Below are positions 19,471-27,421 of a DNA stretch of 64,000 bases, in pieces. Every line of letters starts with the position of its first letter. Within the stretch, counting starts at the first letter, position 1. The stretch is from CAIXSC01 sp046349915 (lineage in GTDB: Bacteria; Planctomycetota; Planctomycetia; Pirellulales; Pirellulaceae), in the NCBI GenBank assembly GCA_046349915.1, contig JAXMBL010000005.1, positions 496,001 to 560,000 of the forward strand, in the 5' to 3' direction. The notes under the pieces were generated by a model. That model was given only the letters and a program-made list of their open reading frames with translations. It did no database searches and had not been told where the DNA came from. The position numbers and the translations under genes are program-made.

Positions 19471-20490
19471 ATGCGGCTCACTCGACGACAATTCGTTGGG
19501 GCAAGTAGTGCATGGCTCACAGCACGGGCCGTGAGCGCTCGCCTTGCGCGGGCCGACGAGCGGTCCGAGTTGCTGAACTGGCCAGCCCAAGTTTTTCAGG
19601 CTCCTTCCGCCACGCCGCGCGACCGACCACCCGTACTCACCTGCGTCGATATTCATCCGCGCGAGACCGTGTTTGCGGCTGCCGGTGACGACCACCGAGT
19701 CTATCTCTGGAATTATGAGAAACGCGAGTTAACCGCCGCGTTTCGCGGGCATAACGACTGGGTGCGATCAGTCGTCTTTTCGCCCGATGGCCAGATCCTG
19801 GCGAGTGCCGGTGCGGATCGTCGAGTGATCTGTTGGGATGCAACGACGGGGGAGGTGATTCATGTCATGTCCGACCCTCGGCATGTTGTGACGCGATTGG
19901 CATGGAGCCCTGACGGCGCCTGGATCGCCGGCGTGGGATTCGAAAAGCGATTACGAGTGTATGACCGAGCGACTTGGTCGCTGGCGATGCATCTGGATTG
20001 CCCCTGTACGGACATGCGAGCCGTGACTTTTTCACCGGATGGCAAACGACTCGCCGCCGCCGGCCGAAGCGGCGTGGTGCGAATCTGGGGAATGGGTCAA
20101 GGCGTGACGGAATACGAGTATCGAGCGCATCGGCAACGAGTGCACGCCATCGCCTTCTCCCCCAACGGCGAATATCTCGTGACGACGGGCGAAGACCGTT
20201 TCATCCATGTTCACGGCGTCGAGTCCGATGACGAGGGTTTTGACTTGCCGGACAGCCGCGCAAAGATCCTCGCCTTCACCTTCCACGGACCGCACCATCT
20301 GGCGACGGGCGGCAGCGACAACTATGTGCGGCTTTGGGATCTGCGAGAACGTCGCGAAGTGGGACATCTGAGCGGCGCCGAGGGGAGTGTCGCCGCGCTG
20401 GCATGCCGCGACCAGATTTTGGTCGCGACTAGTTTTGATACGAAAGCACGCGTCTGGGTTCTGGCGCACCAAGTCGCCCACAAACGTTAA
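19471..20490 (+). CDS. Tat-exported WD40 beta-propeller protein
   Basis: A 339-residue protein with an N-terminal twin-arginine signal (TRRQFVG, residues 4-10, followed by an Ala-rich stretch), so it is probably exported folded. The remainder (about 55-335) is seven WD40 blades recognisable by VVFSPDGQILASAG, VTFSPDGKRLAAAG and LWDLRER-type segments, enough to close a single propeller. No catalytic motif is present; WD40 propellers are scaffolds, so a protein-binding role is the best inference. The stop is 15 bases before the start of the LEPR/SdrD surface protein, and that gene's GGAG ribosome binding site sits in the gap. The two therefore form a two-gene operon, and the propeller may be a partner of the surface protein. 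No clear ribosome binding site precedes ATG 19471. Confidence 0.85.
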   Translation: MRLTRRQFVGASSAWLTARAVSARLARADERSELLNWPAQVFQAPSATPRDRPPVLTCVDIHPRETVFAAAGDDHRVYLWNYEKRELTAAFRGHNDWVRSVVFSPDGQILASAGADRRVICWDATTGEVIHVMSDPRHVVTRLAWSPDGAWIAGVGFEKRLRVYDRATWSLAMHLDCPCTDMRAVTFSPDGKRLAAAGRSGVVRIWGMGQGVTEYEYRAHRQRVHAIAFSPNGEYLVTTGEDRFIHVHGVESDDEGFDLPDSRAKILAFTFHGPHHLATGGSDNYVRLWDLRERREVGHLSGAEGSVAALACRDQILVATSFDTKARVWVLAHQVAHKR

Positions 20491-20505
20491 CGGAGTCTCG
20501 ACCGG

Positions 20506-23500
20506 ATGGCATGGTGGAGTCGGCTATTTCGACGACGAGCATACTCGGCGAGTGACCCGCGAACCGACGAACGTCGCGCTGACGCTGAGTCGCGTCGACG
20601 CTGCGCCGTCGAGTCGATGGAGCCGCGTCGTTTGCTAGCCATCGCTCCAATCAATCTCGGCGTGACCTACATCGAAGAGGATACCGGCGCCGACATCCAT
20701 GGCGACACGTTTGAAGTGAAATTCGAAGGCGGAGCGCCGCTCACTCAAATGACTCGTCTGGTGATCGACACCGATCAAGGCGAATCAGGGTATAGCGTCG
20801 GCGATCTGTTGTTCGACACCGAGCACAATGGCTACGGCGCGGACGAGGCCTTCCCCTTGACGATCGTCTCGAAGGACGGCATCGGTTCCGTGACTTGGCG
20901 AGTGGTCGATGGCGGCCAGAAACTCGAGTTTGACTTCGTCGGTTTTGAGGCGGGCGACAAGTTGGTCTTTTCGATCGATGTCGACGAGATCCAGCAATTC
21001 GAGCCGGGTCAGACCGTAGCCAAAGTGAACGAGGGAATAGACCCGATCGCGTCGGGAGTCGAATTCCAAGGGTCGCTCGCGCGGGCGGAATTCGCGGCGC
21101 CCAATTACTTCGAGACGGCCAGCCAATCAACTTTTCGCAACGTATACGACCCGCTGTTCGCGGGAACTAACTTGTTGCGGTCCACTCAGAATGCGGATGG
21201 CCTCCCGCCTGACAATTGGGAGGGAAAACGCGATCGCTCGACCGGCGTGGTGGTTCCCGCCACTCAACAGATCATGCCCGCCAGTCTTTGCGGCGCCGTC
21301 TACGTCGACCTGAATCAAAATGGCCAGCGAAATACCGGCGAAGCGGGGATTGCCGGCGTGACCATCCGCGCCATTCCCGTCAACACGATCGCCGATCAAG
21401 CAGTTCGCACTCTGCAAACAGACGTCAATGGACAGTTTTGTTTCGAAGATCTGATCCCCGGCGAATATCGTCTGGAAGAAGACCAACCCACGGGCTACTT
21501 CGACGGAGTCGATCGGGCCGGAACCGTGGACGGCGAAACTCGCGGCGTCGCCGTCAATCCGGGCGATCGCGTGAACTCCATTCAGCTTGCCGGCGGCGAC
21601 GAGGGCGTCGACTATCTGTTCGGCGAGATCCCGCCGGGCAGCTTGACGGGCCAAGTCATGTTGACCGACCCCGAAGGCAATTGCGACGGCCCACTCGCTC
21701 GCCCACTGGAACAAGTCGAGATCCGCTTGTTGCGCGACGGCCAATTGGTCGCGACCACGACGACGAACGCCGAAGGAAGGTACGAGTTCACCAACCTGCC
21801 TCCCGGGGTTTACTCGATCGTCGAAGTAACGCCAGCGGGATTGATCGATGGCGACGAACATGTCGGCTCGTTAGGCGGGACGATCGCAGCCGATGATACG
21901 ATCGCCGCGGTGAATCTCGCCCCTGGGCAAGACGGCGTTGAATACGACTTCTGCGAACACGAACCTGCGTCGCTGGCAGGATTCGTCTACCACGATCAGA
22001 ACGAGGATGGTCAGTTTCAGTCCTCCGAGACTCCGATCGCCAACACGCGAGTCGACTTGTTGAACGCGACTGGCACGATCGTCGCATCGGCACTGACGAA
22101 CGCCCTCGGCGCCTATCGCTTCGATCAACTTCCCGCCGGCGTGTACCGGCTCGTGGAACATCAACCGACAGGCTGGCTAGACGGGCGAGACACGATCGGC
22201 ACAGTCGGTGGGGTTGCCACGGGAACCGTCGCGTCTGGCGGCGACGACCTCCGCGAGATCACGCTCCGCTGGGGCGACTCGGGCATCAACTACCTGTTTG
22301 GCGAACTGTTGCCCGCGAGCCTCAAAGGGGCCGTGCACGCCAATCCCGACAATACATGCTTGGACGAATCGCAAGCGACGCCACTGGCCGACGTCTTACT
22401 TGAGCTACTGGACGCCCAAGGACAAGTGGTGCAAACTACGCGGACAAACGCCGCGGGTGAGTACTCCTTTGCCAACTTGCGTCCAGGAACCTACTCAGTG
22501 AGGCAGGCTCAGCCCGAGCAGTACTTTGATGGGAAGTCAATGGCTGGCAGCGCGGGCGGGGATGCTCGTCCCAATCTGATCGACCAAGTTCATCTCGAGT
22601 CGGGCGAGGATGCGGTCGAGTACGACTTCTGCGAACTGCCTCCTGCTCAGTTGGCAGGACAAGTTTTTCAAGATGGCGCCAGCATCGAGACGGAGAATGG
22701 CCTGCCGCCTGCCAATCTCAGCGACATCCGCGATGGAATTCGCACGGCGGACGATCGACCGCTGGCTGGCGTGACGGTGGAGTTGCGCGATGGCGTCACG
22801 GGCCGCCCGATCCTGGGGTCCGAGGCGCTGCCGGGCGTCTACGCCGCCGCTGACCAACCGATTCGCGCGGTAACGGATGCGACAGGTCGGTATGAATTCC
22901 GCGGCTTGGCGGGCGACCGCTCGTACGCGGTCTACGAGATTCAACCCGCGGGCCTATTCGATGGCATCGACACGGCAGGCACCACGGGCGGTTTGGCCTT
23001 CAACTCCGGCGCCGCGATCCCCCCCGATGTGGTCGCCGCTCTGTTGTCCCCGCCGGGAACCGACGCGATCGTCCGAATCTCGCTGGGCTACGGCCAGTTC
23101 TCCCAAGAAAACAACTTCAGCGAAATCCAGGTGACCAAAGCGCCCGAGCCGCCGCCGGAACCGCCCAAACCCGAACCGCCTCGCCCCGAGCCGCCTTTCA
23201 TTCCGCCCTACTTCCCTGCAACACCTCCTCCCACGCCGCAGTTCATCGAGACGCTCGCCTATTCGCCTCCACCGCCGCAGATCCCGCTGCTGGTCCCTCA
23301 AGTCCAACCGATTCCTGAAATCATTACAGGCGGCAGTGGCAATGCCGGCGCCACTTGGCACTTGAGCGTACTAGATGCTGGGCGACCACGCGGCGAGTCG
23401 GCTCGACGAGTCGATTTGGTGAAGATCGATCGCCTGACTCCCTTGCTCTCGCGGTGGCGCTCGCAGCGGATGCGCGAAGCTCAATGGCTAGTGGCCGTGG

Positions 23501-24315
23501 GAATCCCCCACAGCGACGTCCCGACGCTGAACGAATTTGTATTCGGCGCGCGGGGGGCCATTCCGGTCGCGGGCGACTTCAATGGCGATGGACGCACGGA
23601 CCTAGGAGTCTATGTCGACGGCGAGTGGTTCTTGGACGTTAATGGCAATGGACAGTGGGATAGCGACGACCTCTGGGCGCAGTTAGGGTCCCGTCAAGAC
23701 CGGCCTGTCGTCGGCGATTGGAATGGCGACGGCAAGGACGATATTGGCATCTTTGGCGTGGAGTGGTCGGGGGACTATCGACAGCTGGCGCGTGAGCCAG
23801 GTCTGCCCGATTTCCGCAACGAACCCAAACCTGTCCCGAAGAACATTCCGCCTCAGGATGAAGAAGCGACCGATGGGCTGCGATTCTTGCAGCTAACCGA
23901 CCAAGGTGACCCGCGAGCCGACTTGATCGATCACGTGTTCCGGTATGGCCAAACCAACGACACTCCGATCGCTGGCGACTGGGATGGCGACGGCATCGAC
24001 GCCATCGGCATCTATCGCGACGGCCGCTGGCGTCTCGACCAAAACGGCGACGGGCGGGTGGGAGAACAAGAAGGAGAATTCGAGTTTGGTCGGCCCGGCG
24101 ATACGCCGGTTCACGGCGATTTCGATGGCGACGGCATCGACGAAATCGGCGTGTACCGCAACGGAGTCTGGATCATCGACATGAACCACAACCATACACT
24201 CGATGCTCAAGATCGAGTGTTTGAGATGGGTGGAGCAGGGGATCAGCCGGTGGTCGGCGATTGGGACGGGGACGGGAGCGACGAACCCGGTATCTTCGGT
24301 AAACCTCAAAGCTAG
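20506..24315 (+). CDS. LEPR-tagged SdrD-B repeat surface protein with VCBS tail
   Basis: A 1269-residue presumed extracytoplasmic structural or adhesive protein. The N terminus is short and Arg-rich with the LEPR-XLL variant MEPRRLLA (about 37-44). A beta domain (about 48-210) follows, then five SdrD-B-like modules (about 259-872), each opening with SL(C/T/A/K)G-type strands and DxNxNGxxxxGE-type calcium sites and closing with LPPGVYSIVE-like strands. A Pro/Glu-rich linker (about 875-925) leads to a C-terminal set of VCBS/FG-GAP-like repeats (GDFNGDGRTDLGVY, GDWDGDGIDAIGIY and others). ATG 20506 has GGAG at 20492-20495. The gene is cotranscribed with the WD40 gene and the pair is bounded by inverted compound repeats. 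No enzyme domain is recognisable; calcium-stabilised stalk or adhesin is an inference from the modules. Confidence 0.85.
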   Translation: MAWWSRLFRRRAYSASDPRTDERRADAESRRRCAVESMEPRRLLAIAPINLGVTYIEEDTGADIHGDTFEVKFEGGAPLTQMTRLVIDTDQGESGYSVGDLLFDTEHNGYGADEAFPLTIVSKDGIGSVTWRVVDGGQKLEFDFVGFEAGDKLVFSIDVDEIQQFEPGQTVAKVNEGIDPIASGVEFQGSLARAEFAAPNYFETASQSTFRNVYDPLFAGTNLLRSTQNADGLPPDNWEGKRDRSTGVVVPATQQIMPASLCGAVYVDLNQNGQRNTGEAGIAGVTIRAIPVNTIADQAVRTLQTDVNGQFCFEDLIPGEYRLEEDQPTGYFDGVDRAGTVDGETRGVAVNPGDRVNSIQLAGGDEGVDYLFGEIPPGSLTGQVMLTDPEGNCDGPLARPLEQVEIRLLRDGQLVATTTTNAEGRYEFTNLPPGVYSIVEVTPAGLIDGDEHVGSLGGTIAADDTIAAVNLAPGQDGVEYDFCEHEPASLAGFVYHDQNEDGQFQSSETPIANTRVDLLNATGTIVASALTNALGAYRFDQLPAGVYRLVEHQPTGWLDGRDTIGTVGGVATGTVASGGDDLREITLRWGDSGINYLFGELLPASLKGAVHANPDNTCLDESQATPLADVLLELLDAQGQVVQTTRTNAAGEYSFANLRPGTYSVRQAQPEQYFDGKSMAGSAGGDARPNLIDQVHLESGEDAVEYDFCELPPAQLAGQVFQDGASIETENGLPPANLSDIRDGIRTADDRPLAGVTVELRDGVTGRPILGSEALPGVYAAADQPIRAVTDATGRYEFRGLAGDRSYAVYEIQPAGLFDGIDTAGTTGGLAFNSGAAIPPDVVAALLSPPGTDAIVRISLGYGQFSQENNFSEIQVTKAPEPPPEPPKPEPPRPEPPFIPPYFPATPPPTPQFIETLAYSPPPPQIPLLVPQVQPIPEIITGGSGNAGATWHLSVLDAGRPRGESARRVDLVKIDRLTPLLSRWRSQRMREAQWLVAVGIPHSDVPTLNEFVFGARGAIPVAGDFNGDGRTDLGVYVDGEWFLDVNGNGQWDSDDLWAQLGSRQDRPVVGDWNGDGKDDIGIFGVEWSGDYRQLAREPGLPDFRNEPKPVPKNIPPQDEEATDGLRFLQLTDQGDPRADLIDHVFRYGQTNDTPIAGDWDGDGIDAIGIYRDGRWRLDQNGDGRVGEQEGEFEFGRPGDTPVHGDFDGDGIDEIGVYRNGVWIIDMNHNHTLDAQDRVFEMGGAGDQPVVGDWDGDGSDEPGIFGKPQS

Positions 24316-24329
24316 TGCGATGTGAAATT

Positions 24330-24450
24330 GTACGACGGACTTCTAGTCCGTCGATCCGCTCCATCGAGCGGCGATGGGCGCTCGCAGGTCACGCGGCCGA
24401 CCGCTCACGAAGTGAGCGGGCTACGTACGACGGACTTCTAGTCCGTCGAT
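24330..24450 (-). repeat. Compound repeat B-A-B, right copy, inverted
   Basis: Palindromes of family B at 24330-24355 and 24425-24450 enclose a family A half (ending CACGAAGTGAGCGGGCTAC) and the GATGGGCGCTCG segment. This is the reverse complement of the B-A-B order at 18973-19115. Confidence 0.8.
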
Positions 24451-24474
24451 CCGCCATTAGCCCACAACGCGGCT

Positions 24475-24536
24475 CGGCTGGCGGCGATCGGCGCTAGTAC
24501 GACACGCGGCTGACCGCTCACGATGTGAGCGGGCTA
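24475..24536 (-). repeat. Family A repeat abutting the TerC stop codon
   Basis: Read on the minus strand the element begins TAGCCCGCTCAC at 24536, immediately after the TAG stop of the TerC gene (24539-24537). The gene end therefore reads TAG TAG CCC. The hairpin GCTCACATCGTGAGC follows and may act as an mRNA 3' end. Confidence 0.75.
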
Positions 24537-25349
24537 CTACTCGGGGCCCGCCGGGCTCGTGGTGTGCGAAGAACCTCGAACCTTGAGGTTCAAGAATTCG
24601 ACGATCAACGCAAAGCTCATCGCGAAATAGATGTACCCCTTGCTGATCTCGGTCCCGATTCCCTCGGCGACCAACATCACACCGATCAGAATCAGGAAGC
24701 TCAAGGCGAGCATTTTCACGGTCGGATGCCGCTCGACGAAGCTACTGACCGCATTAGCGAAGATCAACATTACGGCGACGGCAATCACCACGGCCGCAAT
24801 CATCACGTAGATCTGCTTGGCCATACCGACCGCGGTGATCACCGAATCCAACGAGAAGACGATGTCCAGCACCGCGATTTGAGCGATCACGCTGGCAAAG
24901 CTGACTTTCTTCGCCGTATCGTGACTCTCATGCTCCCCTTCAATCTTGTGATGGATTTCGAGGGTCGCCTTGCCAATCAGGAACAGGCCTCCAACCAACA
25001 GAATCAGGTCGCGGACGGTGATGTCCAAAATATGGTGGCGAGCCTCTTCACTGACCTTGAATCCCTCGAGCATGCCTTCCAAGAACCCCAGATGAGCAAT
25101 CGGTTTGGTCAGTCCTAGCACCCAAGAGAGCGAGAGCAGGAGAAGAACGCGGCTCACCAGGGCCACGGCGAGCCCAATCCGCCGAGCTCTGGGTTGCTGG
25201 GCCAGCGGCAAACGCGACGTGAGGATGGTAATGAAAACGATATTGTCGATGCCAAGCACGACTTCCATGCATGACAGGGCAACCAAAGCGATGACAGCGT
25301 CCATGAGTGATCCTGGAGAAAAGGCCGGGTTGGGCGGCGACAACGCCAT
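24537..25349 (-). CDS. TerC-family integral membrane protein
   Basis: A 270-residue multi-pass inner-membrane protein of the TerC family, whose members are linked to tellurium resistance and, in characterised bacteria, to manganese export. The diagnostic acidic motifs inside membrane helices are present: MEVVLGIDNIVF near the N terminus and VFSLDSVITAVG in the middle, together with about seven hydrophobic segments. Two starts are possible. ATG 25349 has AAGGGG close upstream and gives the usual N-terminal spacing before the GIDN motif. ATG 25304 (Met-Asp-Ala-Val) has AGGA six bases upstream. I keep the longer one. The 257 bases to the divergent YeiH-type gene presumably hold both promoters; I see no manganese riboswitch there. 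The stop is followed directly by a family A repeat. Confidence 0.85.
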   Translation of the reverse strand: MALSPPNPAFSPGSLMDAVIALVALSCMEVVLGIDNIVFITILTSRLPLAQQPRARRIGLAVALVSRVLLLLSLSWVLGLTKPIAHLGFLEGMLEGFKVSEEARHHILDITVRDLILLVGGLFLIGKATLEIHHKIEGEHESHDTAKKVSFASVIAQIAVLDIVFSLDSVITAVGMAKQIYVMIAAVVIAVAVMLIFANAVSSFVERHPTVKMLALSFLILIGVMLVAEGIGTEISKGYIYFAMSFALIVEFLNLKVRGSSHTTSPAGPE

Positions 25350-25612
25350 AAAACCCCTTCCGAACCGGGCACCAGATTAAGTCGACTCAGCCATCACTGC
25401 AAGCCAACCACCGCAACTGGCTCGAGCCAGTCCGCGCAGCGGCCAACCTCGAATTCCGCGTTCGAACCCAACTCACGGCCTCTCCACGGGTTCACTCGGC
25501 CGGTTGCGTCGAGTAGTCTGCACACTTCGCGGTCGGTTGCCTCGCGTCGACAACCGTCGCCCCTGCTTTGTTCCCACCCATTCCACCTCCCTAGTGACCG
25601 GAGATTTTGCCG

Positions 25613-27097
25613 GTGTCAGCAGCTAACGTGAAGGACCCGCGTGAAAACCTGCCGCTCGAACGCCCCTCGCTGTGGCAGGAGATGAGGAAGACGGAAGATT
25701 GGTGGGCGATCTGGGTGGGTGGTTTTCTACTCGCCGCCGTCACGTTCTCCGTGTTGGGCGGAGCGTCAGCTCCGTCAGCGCCGAAGCCTGTCGAAAAAAA
25801 GACCAGCAGCGAATCGACGGCTCCGCCCGAGAAGTCCGCCAAAGCTCCCAAGCCCACCAGCCCCCTCAAACCGTGGATAGGGAAACTGCAAGCCTGGGAC
25901 TCGAATCCTCTCGACGCTTTCCGCGACCTGAAAAAGGGAACGAATGTCGTCACTCCGATCATCGCAGTCGGAGTCGGCCTGCTCGTCCTGTTCGGAGCGG
26001 CCTCGGCCATTCAAGGAATTCCACTCCAGCGCTTTTCGGCGGCGTTCATCCCCGTCTTTCTGCTCACGATTCTGGCCTTTCTGCTTGCGGAACAGAAGCT
26101 CATCAAGTACTACAACCTCGAGAGCGTCCTCTGGGCGTTAGCCGTGGGAATGGTGATCAGCAACACCGTGGGCATGCCCGCGTTTCTCAAGCCGGCCGTG
26201 CGAACGGAGTTCTACATCAAGGCGGGACTAGTATTGCTGGGCGCCGAAGTGCTGTTCAGCGAGTTGCTGGCGCTCGGAGTGCCTGGCATCTGCGTCTCGT
26301 GGCTCGTCACTCCTGTCGTACTGATCGGCACCTACGTCTTCGGCCAGCGAGTATTGAAGATGGAGTCGCGATCGTTGAACTTGGTGATTTCGGCCGACAT
26401 GTCGGTCTGCGGGGTGTCGGCGGCGATCGCTACCGGCGCCGCCTGTCGAGCAAAGAAGGAAGAGCTCTCGCTCGCCATCGGACTCTCGCTAGTCTTCACG
26501 GTCGCCATGATGATCCTGCAACCCTTGTTCATTAAGTGGGCGGGCATGGACCCGGCCGTGGGCGGCGCGTGGCTGGGAGGCACGATCGATTCCACGGGCG
26601 CGGTGGTCGCCGCGGGCGAATTCCTGGCGGAACCCGCGAAAACGGTGGCCGCGACGGTCAAAATGATTCAGAACATCTTGATCGGAGTCATTGCGTTCGC
26701 GGTCGCCGTCTATTGGGTCACGTACGTCGATCGGCAAGAGAAGAACGTGAAGCCCGATTGGCGGGAGATCTGGTATCGATTTCCCAAGTTCATTCTGGGC
26801 TTCGTCGCCGCTTCGGCCGCATTCTCGGTTCTGCATGGAGCGGTCCAAGAGGGACCGGCGCTCAGCAGCGCGGTCATTGATGTAACCAAGACCTTGCGCG
26901 GCTGGCTGTTCGCACTCGCTTTCGTCAGCATCGGACTCGAGTCGAACTTTCGACAGTTGGCGAGTCACCTGAAGGGCGGCAAGCCGTTGGTCTTGTATGT
27001 CTGCGGCCAGACATTGAACCTGGCGTTGAGTCTCTTCATGGCTTGGCTCATGTTCGGAGTCCTGTACCGCGATGTCGTCCAAAAACTCGGCAAATAA
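25613..27097 (+). CDS. YeiH/UPF0324-type putative sulfate exporter, N-terminally extended
   Basis: A 494-residue polytopic membrane protein of the YeiH (Cons_hypoth698) family, annotated elsewhere as putative sulfate exporter although the substrate is weakly established. The family core starts near residue 110 and has about ten hydrophobic helices, with conserved segments such as SADMSVCGVSAAIA and GGTIDSTGAVVAAGE. Family members are usually about 340 residues. The extra 110 or more residues here contain one hydrophobic segment (about 35-50) and a charged Pro/Lys linker. TTG 25607 opens the frame, but GTG 25613 has GGAG at 25600-25603 nine bases ahead, so I start there. The stop overlaps the next small gene by 26 bases, implying translational coupling. 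Confidence 0.8.
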   Translation: MSAANVKDPRENLPLERPSLWQEMRKTEDWWAIWVGGFLLAAVTFSVLGGASAPSAPKPVEKKTSSESTAPPEKSAKAPKPTSPLKPWIGKLQAWDSNPLDAFRDLKKGTNVVTPIIAVGVGLLVLFGAASAIQGIPLQRFSAAFIPVFLLTILAFLLAEQKLIKYYNLESVLWALAVGMVISNTVGMPAFLKPAVRTEFYIKAGLVLLGAEVLFSELLALGVPGICVSWLVTPVVLIGTYVFGQRVLKMESRSLNLVISADMSVCGVSAAIATGAACRAKKEELSLAIGLSLVFTVAMMILQPLFIKWAGMDPAVGGAWLGGTIDSTGAVVAAGEFLAEPAKTVAATVKMIQNILIGVIAFAVAVYWVTYVDRQEKNVKPDWREIWYRFPKFILGFVAASAAFSVLHGAVQEGPALSSAVIDVTKTLRGWLFALAFVSIGLESNFRQLASHLKGGKPLVLYVCGQTLNLALSLFMAWLMFGVLYRDVVQKLGK

Positions 27098-27407
27098 AGG
27101 CATTCGCTCGCTGGCGCTCATCAGCCTGCTGGTTGGCGTCGGTTGGCTGGTCGTTTTTCCAGCCGTGGCCCGTCTGGGGCCCATTCGTCGACATATCGAA
27201 CGACTCGAGGCTGCGCGAATCGACCCCAGCGCCATGTACTACACCGAACTTGAAATGATCGGGGATGTGCGGCAATCGCTCGCAGACTTCCATCGCGAAC
27301 ATCCCCAGGCTCTCTGGTCGGGTGAAATGAGTGCGAACACGTTAGAATCTTCCAATGCCCCGCTGGTTGTCGAGACAGACGAGCAACGGCGGGCGATAGT
27401 TCCATAG
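27072..27407 (+). CDS. Small membrane-anchored protein overlapping the YeiH-type gene
   Basis: A 111-residue protein that I do not recognise. It has one N-terminal hydrophobic segment (about 13-33, LALISLLVGVGWLVVFPAVA) and a charged soluble tail of about 75 residues, so it is probably a single-pass protein with the tail outside. Its ATG lies inside the 3' end of the transporter gene (26-base overlap, different frame), and it ends 14 bases before the start of the 1763-residue gene. The tight packing suggests one operon and a possible accessory role for the transporter; that is inference. Confidence 0.6.
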   Translation: MSSKNSANKGIRSLALISLLVGVGWLVVFPAVARLGPIRRHIERLEAARIDPSAMYYTELEMIGDVRQSLADFHREHPQALWSGEMSANTLESSNAPLVVETDEQRRAIVP

Positions 27408-27421
27408 CAAAGGGGCAGTCC

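Noticed and set aside
25430..25470. tRNA-like GTTCGAACCC motif
   Set aside because: No acceptor, D or anticodon stems can be drawn around it.
24540..25600. Manganese (yybP-ykoY) riboswitch before the TerC gene
   Set aside because: No conserved riboswitch loops or terminator/anti-terminator pair seen in the 257-base gap upstream of the gene.
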